From positions 3,906,001-3,970,000 of the forward strand of contig OZ241870.1 of NCBI GenBank assembly GCA_965202875.1: a DNA stretch of 64,000 nt, given 5' to 3'. Numbering within the stretch: position 1 is the stretch's first letter; the number at the start of each line of letters is the position of its first letter. The notes beneath the pieces are model-generated. The model made no database searches. It saw nothing but the letters and a program-made list of their open reading frames with translations, and was not told the DNA's origin. Positions 59,413-64,000 of the stretch are shown piece by piece. Position numbers and translations under genes: made by a program. The DNA comes from HK1 sp965202875 (lineage in GTDB: Bacteria > Pseudomonadota > Gammaproteobacteria > HK1).

Positions 59413-60470
59413 GGATCTGTGTGGTGGGGGCGGGAGCCATCGGCGGGCTGCTGGGAGCGAGGCTCGCCGTGGCCGGCGAGGAAGTCACCCTCATCGCCAG
59501 GGGAGCGCATCTGGAGGCGATCCGCTCCCGCGGCCTGGAAGTCACGATGAACGACGGCGCCGTCGTTCACGCCGCCGGTGTCGACGTAGCCGGCGACATG
59601 CGGGAATGCGGTCATCAGGATCTGGTGATCCTCGGGGTCAAGGCGCACCAGATCGCCCCGATCGCCGACGAGCTCCCCGCGCTGTTCGGCCCGCGGACCG
59701 TGGTGCTGACGACCCAGAACGGGATCCCCTGGTGGTACTTCCAGCGCCACGGCGGCCCGCTCGACGGGACCCGCCTCGAATCGCTCGACCCGGGCGGGCG
59801 GATCGCGGGTGCGATCGCGCCGGGGCGCATCATCGGCTGCATCGCGTACCCCGCCGCGGCAATCACCGCGCCGGGCCGGATCCGCCACATCGAAGGGACC
59901 CGGTTTCCGCTCGGCGAACTCGACGGATCGGTTTCGGAGCGGGTGACCGCGCTGTCCGAAACGCTCCAGCGCGCCGGATTCAAGTCCCCGGTGCTGGAGG
60001 ACATCCGCTCCGAGATCTGGCTCAAAGCGTGGGGCAACCTCTCGTTCAACCCGATCAGCGCGCTCACCCACGCTACTCTGACCGACATCTGCCGGTTCCT
60101 GCCGAGCCGCGAGCTGGCGGCGCGGATGATGAGCGAGGCGCAGGCGGTGGCGGCGAAGCTCGGCGTCTCGTTCCGGGTGCCGCTGGAGAAGCGCATCGCG
60201 GGGGCGGAGCGGGTCGGCCGGCACAAGACCTCGATGCTGCAGGACGCCGAATCAGGCAAGGCGCTGGAGACGGAAGCGCTCATCGGCGCGGTGGTGGAGC
60301 TTGGCCGGCTGACCGGGACGCCGACGCCGAGCATCGACGCGGTGTGCGCGCTGACGCGCCTTCTCGGACACGTGATCGAGGAAGAGCGGGTCCGGGTCCG
60401 GGCCGAGCCGCTCGCCCCGGCGCTTCGGGCGGCGCCCGGTCCCATGGCAGTGGCGAGCGGCGGGGATTGA
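59409..60470 (+). CDS. 2-dehydropantoate 2-reductase-family protein
   Basis: 353 residues, PanE/ApbA family. NADPH-binding MRICVVGAGAIGGLLGARLA; LVILGVKAHQIAPIADELPA; TTQNGIPWWYFQRHGG; catalytic-domain LEDIRSEIWLKAWGNLSFNP and a C-terminal GTPTPSIDAVCALTRLL. PanE makes pantoate for coenzyme A, but many family members with NGIPWW text reduce other keto acids, so the substrate is uncertain. The last ~25 residues are an Ala/Arg tail. ATG at 59409 with GGAGG; a degraded copy of its own start precedes it. Confidence 0.85.
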   Translation: MRICVVGAGAIGGLLGARLAVAGEEVTLIARGAHLEAIRSRGLEVTMNDGAVVHAAGVDVAGDMRECGHQDLVILGVKAHQIAPIADELPALFGPRTVVLTTQNGIPWWYFQRHGGPLDGTRLESLDPGGRIAGAIAPGRIIGCIAYPAAAITAPGRIRHIEGTRFPLGELDGSVSERVTALSETLQRAGFKSPVLEDIRSEIWLKAWGNLSFNPISALTHATLTDICRFLPSRELAARMMSEAQAVAAKLGVSFRVPLEKRIAGAERVGRHKTSMLQDAESGKALETEALIGAVVELGRLTGTPTPSIDAVCALTRLLGHVIEEERVRVRAEPLAPALRAAPGPMAVASGGD

Positions 60471-60672
60471 GCGGTTCGCGCGGTCATCGCGCCGCGCCGG
60501 TCCCGGGCCGTCGTCAGGTGTGGAGCCGGGTTCCGGATGCAGGCCCGGCCAGAGCCGGCATCCACCGGGGGCCGCCCGGACGAACAACCCCCACCGTTCC
60601 TGCCGCGCGATGGCCGAGCGAGCGTGTAGACTGATGCGCCTGCCCAGCGGAGCCGCCGGTCCATTTGCGCTC

Positions 60673-61569
60673 ATGTCCGAACCCGCCGGCATCGCGCTCG
60701 TGCAGACCACCTCCACGGACGATTTCGCGGCGAACGCCGCCCGCGCGGAGTCCCTCCTCGAACGGGCGGCCGGCGACGGTGCGAGGCTGGTCGCCTTCCC
60801 GGAAGTCGTCTTCCTCATGGCGGACCGCGCCCGCAAGCTCGAATGCGCCGAAGCCCTCGACGGCCCCACGGTGTCCCGGTTCCGGGAGCTGGCGGCGGCG
60901 CATCGCATCATGGTCCTCATCGGCAGCATGCACGAGCGGATCGAGGGGGACGGCGCGCGCGTCCACAACACCTCGGTGCTCATCGGCGCGGACGGCGTCC
61001 TGCTCGCGGTCTACCGCAAGCGCAAGCTCTTCGACCTCGACCTGCCGGAGCTGCGCATCCGCGAGAGCGACGCCATCCGTCCGGGCGAGGACCCGCCGCC
61101 GGTGGTGGAGACGCCGATCGGACGGATCGGGCTCACCATCTGCTTCGATCTGCGCTTCTCCGAGCTGTACGCGGGCCTCGCGGGCCGGGGCGCGGAGCTG
61201 ATCTTCGTCCCCTCGAACTTCACCGTTCCCACCGGCGCCGCACACTGGGAAGTCCTGCTGCGGGCGCGCGCGATCGAGACGCAGTGCTACGTTGCGGCCC
61301 CGGCGCAGTGGGGGCGGCACACCCCCCGCTACACTTCCTACGGGCATTCGATGATGGTGGACCCCTGGGGCCGGGTGACCGCGTGCCTGCCCGAAGGCAA
61401 CGGATTGATCCACGCGCCGCTCGATCTCGCGCTGCTGCGCAAGGTGCGGCGCGAGCTGCCGATGGGCCGCGGCGTGGAGCCGGCATCGGCCGAAGCGCCG
61501 ACCGGTGTGGCCGGGGCGCCGAAAGGTGCGGCCGTTGCGGCGGGCGGAGTGGCCGCGGCGGCGGATTGA
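60673..61569 (+). CDS. Nit-type carbon-nitrogen hydrolase (omega-amidase/deaminated-glutathione amidase)
   Basis: 298 residues. Nitrilase triad: Glu in RLVAFPEVVF, Lys in YRKRKLFDLDLPELR, Cys in IGLTICFDLRFSELY. Further signatures: HNTSVLIGADG, PSNFTVPTGAAHWEVLLRAR and GHSMMVDPWG. Closest in pattern to Nit1/Nit2 and YafV/YbeM-type amidases, which repair deaminated glutathione. The last ~30 residues (SAEAPTGVAGAPKGAAVAAG) are a low-complexity Ala/Gly tail not expected in the family. ATG at 60673. Confidence 0.9.
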   Translation: MSEPAGIALVQTTSTDDFAANAARAESLLERAAGDGARLVAFPEVVFLMADRARKLECAEALDGPTVSRFRELAAAHRIMVLIGSMHERIEGDGARVHNTSVLIGADGVLLAVYRKRKLFDLDLPELRIRESDAIRPGEDPPPVVETPIGRIGLTICFDLRFSELYAGLAGRGAELIFVPSNFTVPTGAAHWEVLLRARAIETQCYVAAPAQWGRHTPRYTSYGHSMMVDPWGRVTACLPEGNGLIHAPLDLALLRKVRRELPMGRGVEPASAEAPTGVAGAPKGAAVAAGGVAAAAD

Positions 61570-61699
61570 ACACCCTTGGCCCCGCTCCCCGGATCGCGCG
61601 ACCTCGACAATCCGATCGCCGGCGCCGGGGCGCGGGTGTCGCCCACCTCACGGGCGCCGCGAAAGCGGCGTCATGACGCCGCCCCGCCGTTGACCCGGC

Positions 61700-62515
61700 T
61701 CAGCGCTGGCATCTCCGGCAGAACCAGATCGAGCGTTGCGCGATGACCGCGCGGACGATCGGGGCGGCACAACACGGACAGGGGCCGCCTTCGCGTCCGT
61801 ACACGTTGAGCCGGCCGACGAACCCTCCCGCCGCGCCGTCGGTGCGCACGTAGTCGCGCAAAGTCGTGCCGCCGGCGTCGATCGCCGCGTTCAGCACCTG
61901 CCGGACGGCGATCGCAAGCCGCTCGACCCGTCGGCGCGCGATCCGCCCGCCGGCCCGGCGCGGGTCGATGCCCGCGACGAACAGGGCTTCGTTCGCGTAG
62001 ATGTTGCCGACCCCCGCCACAGTCCGGGGATCCATCAGCAGGTTCCTGATCGGCGCGGTTCGCCCGCGAAGCCGTCCGTGCAGCCAGGCCCCGTCGAACG
62101 TTTCCTCCAGGGGCTCGGGGCCCAGGTGGACGAGCAGCCGATGCCGCGCGGGGTTGGACTCGGTCCACAGCCAGCAGCCGAAACGGCGCGGGTCGTGGTA
62201 GCGCACGCATCGACCGTCGTCGAGGATGAGGTCGATCTGGTCATGAAGCCGCGGAGCCTCGCCCGCGTCGAGCAACCGCAGGCTGCCCGACATCCCGAGG
62301 TGGACGAGCAGCGTCCCGTCCCCGATCCCGAGCAGGAGGTACTTCGCGCGGCGCCGGACGTCGCGGATCTTCCGGCCGGCGAGTTTGCGCGGCAGCCCGG
62401 CGGGCACCGGCCAGCGCAGGCGCCGGTCGCGTACGGTCATCGCGATGATGGTGCGGCCGGCGGTGGCGCGCGCGAGGTCCCGGCGCGTGGCTTCCACCTC
62501 GGGCAGTTCAGGCAT
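61700..62515 (-). CDS. mutM: Formamidopyrimidine-DNA glycosylase
   Basis: 271 residues. Excises 8-oxoguanine and formamidopyrimidines. N-terminal MPELPEVE with catalytic Pro1 (after Met removal) and Glu2; beta-clamp Lys in RRAKYLLLGIG; helix-two-turn-helix text GVGNIYANEALFVAGIDP; C-terminal zinc finger CPCC...WFCRRCQR complete. Normal length. ATG at 62515. It is transcribed with DUF368 and hemE upstream (16-bp gap), perhaps as one unit. Confidence 0.96.
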   Translation of the reverse strand: MPELPEVEATRRDLARATAGRTIIAMTVRDRRLRWPVPAGLPRKLAGRKIRDVRRRAKYLLLGIGDGTLLVHLGMSGSLRLLDAGEAPRLHDQIDLILDDGRCVRYHDPRRFGCWLWTESNPARHRLLVHLGPEPLEETFDGAWLHGRLRGRTAPIRNLLMDPRTVAGVGNIYANEALFVAGIDPRRAGGRIARRRVERLAIAVRQVLNAAIDAGGTTLRDYVRTDGAAGGFVGRLNVYGREGGPCPCCAAPIVRAVIAQRSIWFCRRCQR

Positions 62516-62530
62516 CGCCGCCGGGCGATC

Positions 62531-63448
62531 TCACGGGAGCGGCGGGACGCCACTCCGCCGCGCAAGACGATGGAGCGCGACGACGAGTACGAGCCCGGCC
62601 GCCATCAGTGCGAACGCGCCCAGCGTGGTCCCGTCGGCCGCGCCCGGCCACACCGGCTCGCTCGCCATCAGGCGGCGCTTGCCGCGCACGATCTCGAAAT
62701 GGCGTTCCTGAAAGGGCCACACCATCCACAGCGAGCCGATCAGCATCCCGCAGATCGCGAGCAGGGTCACCCGGCGCCACTTGCGCAGCAGCCAGGCGAG
62801 CACGCGGCTGAATGCCATCAGCCCGAGCACGACGCCGACACCGAACGGAACGATGACGCCCGGGTCGAGGCGGCCGATACCGTCGAACACGTAGGCGTAC
62901 TTGCGAAGGATCAGCAGGACGAACGAGCCGGAGACGCCGGGCAGGAGCATGGCCGAGATCGCCAGCGCACCGCTCAGGGCGATGAACCACGGCGCGTCCG
63001 GGGTCGAGACCGGCACGAGGTTGACGATCCCGAACCCGGCCGCGGCCCCGGCCAGGATCGCGGTCCATTCGGCGGGCTGGATCCCTTCCAGGGACCGGAG
63101 CAGCACGACGATCGAGGCGGCGATCAACCCGAAGAACAGCCCGTAGACAAGCTCCGGGCGCGTCTCGATCAGCCGCGGGAGCGGAACGACGCGCGTGAAG
63201 AACATCAGCGCGGCGAAGATCCCGAAGGCGAGGGGGACGATGAGCGCGAGGTCCGCGTGCTCCGCCGCCTGCCGGTACCGGCCCGCGAGCAGGAGGCGCA
63301 CGAGTGCTGCGTCGAATGCGCGGATCGCCTCGATCAGCCGGCGGTAGATCCCGAGGATGAACGCCATTGTGCCACCGCTCACCCCGGGCGCCACGTCCGC
63401 GGCGCCCATGCAGAAGCCCTTCGCGAAGATGAGCGCCGTGTCCTTCAA
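62531..63448 (-). CDS. DUF368 membrane protein
   Basis: 305 residues, about eight membrane helices. Family start AKGFCMGAADVAPGVSGGTM, AFILGIYRRLIEAI, and the second conserved loop AISAMLLPGVSGSFVLLILR KYAYV. DUF368 proteins have been linked to polyprenyl-phosphate (C55-P) recycling, possibly as flippases; that role is taken from the family and not shown here. ATG at 63448 overlaps the hemE stop by four bases (ATGA), so the two are translationally coupled. Confidence 0.93.
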   Translation of the reverse strand: MKDTALIFAKGFCMGAADVAPGVSGGTMAFILGIYRRLIEAIRAFDAALVRLLLAGRYRQAAEHADLALIVPLAFGIFAALMFFTRVVPLPRLIETRPELVYGLFFGLIAASIVVLLRSLEGIQPAEWTAILAGAAAGFGIVNLVPVSTPDAPWFIALSGALAISAMLLPGVSGSFVLLILRKYAYVFDGIGRLDPGVIVPFGVGVVLGLMAFSRVLAWLLRKWRRVTLLAICGMLIGSLWMVWPFQERHFEIVRGKRRLMASEPVWPGAADGTTLGAFALMAAGLVLVVALHRLARRSGVPPLP

Positions 63449-64000
63449 GGCGTGCGATGGTAGGCGGGACTGAGCGCGTGCACGGCTTCGACGCAGGCGC
63501 CGACGTGCTCCGGGTCCACGTCCGGCGTGATTCCGTGCCCGAGGTTGAAGACGTGCCCGGGGCCCGGGCCGTAGGCGGCGAGGACCCGCCCCGTCTCGTC
63601 GCGGATCCGGGCCGGCGAGGCAAGCAGCGTCACCGGGTCCAGGTTCCCCTGGAGCGCGACCCGCGTGCCGACCCGCGCCCGCGCGCTCTCCAGGTCCACC
63701 GTCCAGTCGAGCCCGAGCCCGTCGCAGCCGCTTTGCGCGATCGACTCGATCCAGCCTCCGCCGCCTTTGGTGAACAGCACCAGGGGAACGGCTCGGGACC
63801 GATGGACCCGGGGCACGCGCTCCCCGATGCGGCGCATGTAGTCAAGGGAGAACTCGTGATAGGCGGGCGTGGTGAGCACCCCGCCCCAGGTGTCGAAGAT
63901 CATCAGCGCCTGGGCGCCGGCGTGGACCTGCGCGCTCAGGTAGACGGCGGTCGCCTCCGCGAGCAGTGCCAGGAGGCGGTGGAGCGCACGGGGGTGTTCG
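63445..64000 (-). CDS. hemE: Uroporphyrinogen decarboxylase, partial (5' end beyond right edge)
   Basis: The last ~185 codons of HemE, which decarboxylates uroporphyrinogen III to coproporphyrinogen III in haem synthesis. Seen: YLSAQVHAGAQALMIFDTWG, GGVLTTPAYHEFSLDYMRRI, FTKGGGGWIESIAQSGCDGL, VALQGNLDPVTLLASPARIR and GHVFNLGHGITPDVDPEHVG, the standard C-terminal blocks. The frame is open to the window edge. Stop overlaps the DUF368 start. Confidence 0.96.
   Translation of the reverse strand, partial: EHPRALHRLLALLAEATAVYLSAQVHAGAQALMIFDTWGGVLTTPAYHEFSLDYMRRIGERVPRVHRSRAVPLVLFTKGGGGWIESIAQSGCDGLGLDWTVDLESARARVGTRVALQGNLDPVTLLASPARIRDETGRVLAAYGPGPGHVFNLGHGITPDVDPEHVGACVEAVHALSPAYHRTP

Overview
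The window is 64 kb of high-GC (about 65% by eye) bacterial DNA. I read it as a gammaproteobacterial chromosome, not a plasmid or phage. Evidence: LpoB and YcfL-type lipoproteins, ZapE, a Dam-type methyltransferase, MutM, HemE and a PpsA-type PEP synthase, with no replication or virion genes. I cannot name a genus; the gene set would fit a Chromatiales/Ectothiorhodospiraceae-like or marine symbiont lineage (inference only).

Left part (1-36,000) is an accessory region full of toxin-antitoxin loci, defence genes and wreckage. It starts with a two-headed glycosyltransferase running off the left edge, then VapBC, a frameshifted gene split by a MITE, a TPR fragment, an AbrB/Doc pair, an OLD-like ATPase that seems to have lost its ABC signature, and a second PIN/RHH pair. 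Next come a remnant and an intact copy of an MmeI-like fused restriction-methylation enzyme, on either side of a mazF gene split by an IS1182-family element (4-bp CTAG target duplication). From 15,473 to 23,211 lies what looks like a composite transposon: an IS4-family element on the left, a related non-autonomous element on the right, a 6-bp CTGAAA direct repeat outside, and only exported-protein genes between (two glycine-rich lipoproteins, two cysteine-rich secreted proteins, one inverse autotransporter with a 21-G tract upstream). Then follow an MntA/HepT-type pair, an AlbA_2-HATPase-DUF4268-like fusion with two palindromic operator candidates, a NYN-type nuclease gene, and a graveyard (AbiEi fragment, pyruvate-dehydrogenase fragments, PglZ-like fragment, HipA-like pseudogene).

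Right part (31,490-64,000) is mostly ordinary metabolism and envelope: OtsA and glucokinase, DUF418 and DUF2157-like membrane proteins, an Rpn-type nuclease, an MttB-family methyltransferase, a BacNav-type channel, ZapE, an EF-G paralogue, a six-gene lipoprotein/LpoB/CsgG-like run, a DMGDH/sarcosine-dehydrogenase-like enzyme, Dam, PEP synthase, a PanE-like reductase, a nitrilase, MutM, DUF368 and HemE (cut by the right edge).

A theme runs through both halves: short tandem duplications have repeatedly altered genes. Examples are a 135-bp repeat in the glycosyltransferase linker, 35-bp x3 at the mmeI start, 8-bp and 11-bp duplications that shift reading frames, 14-bp x3 before mntA, 21-bp in a lipoprotein signal peptide, a diverged 143-bp copy before panE, and a repeat-built insertion in glucokinase.
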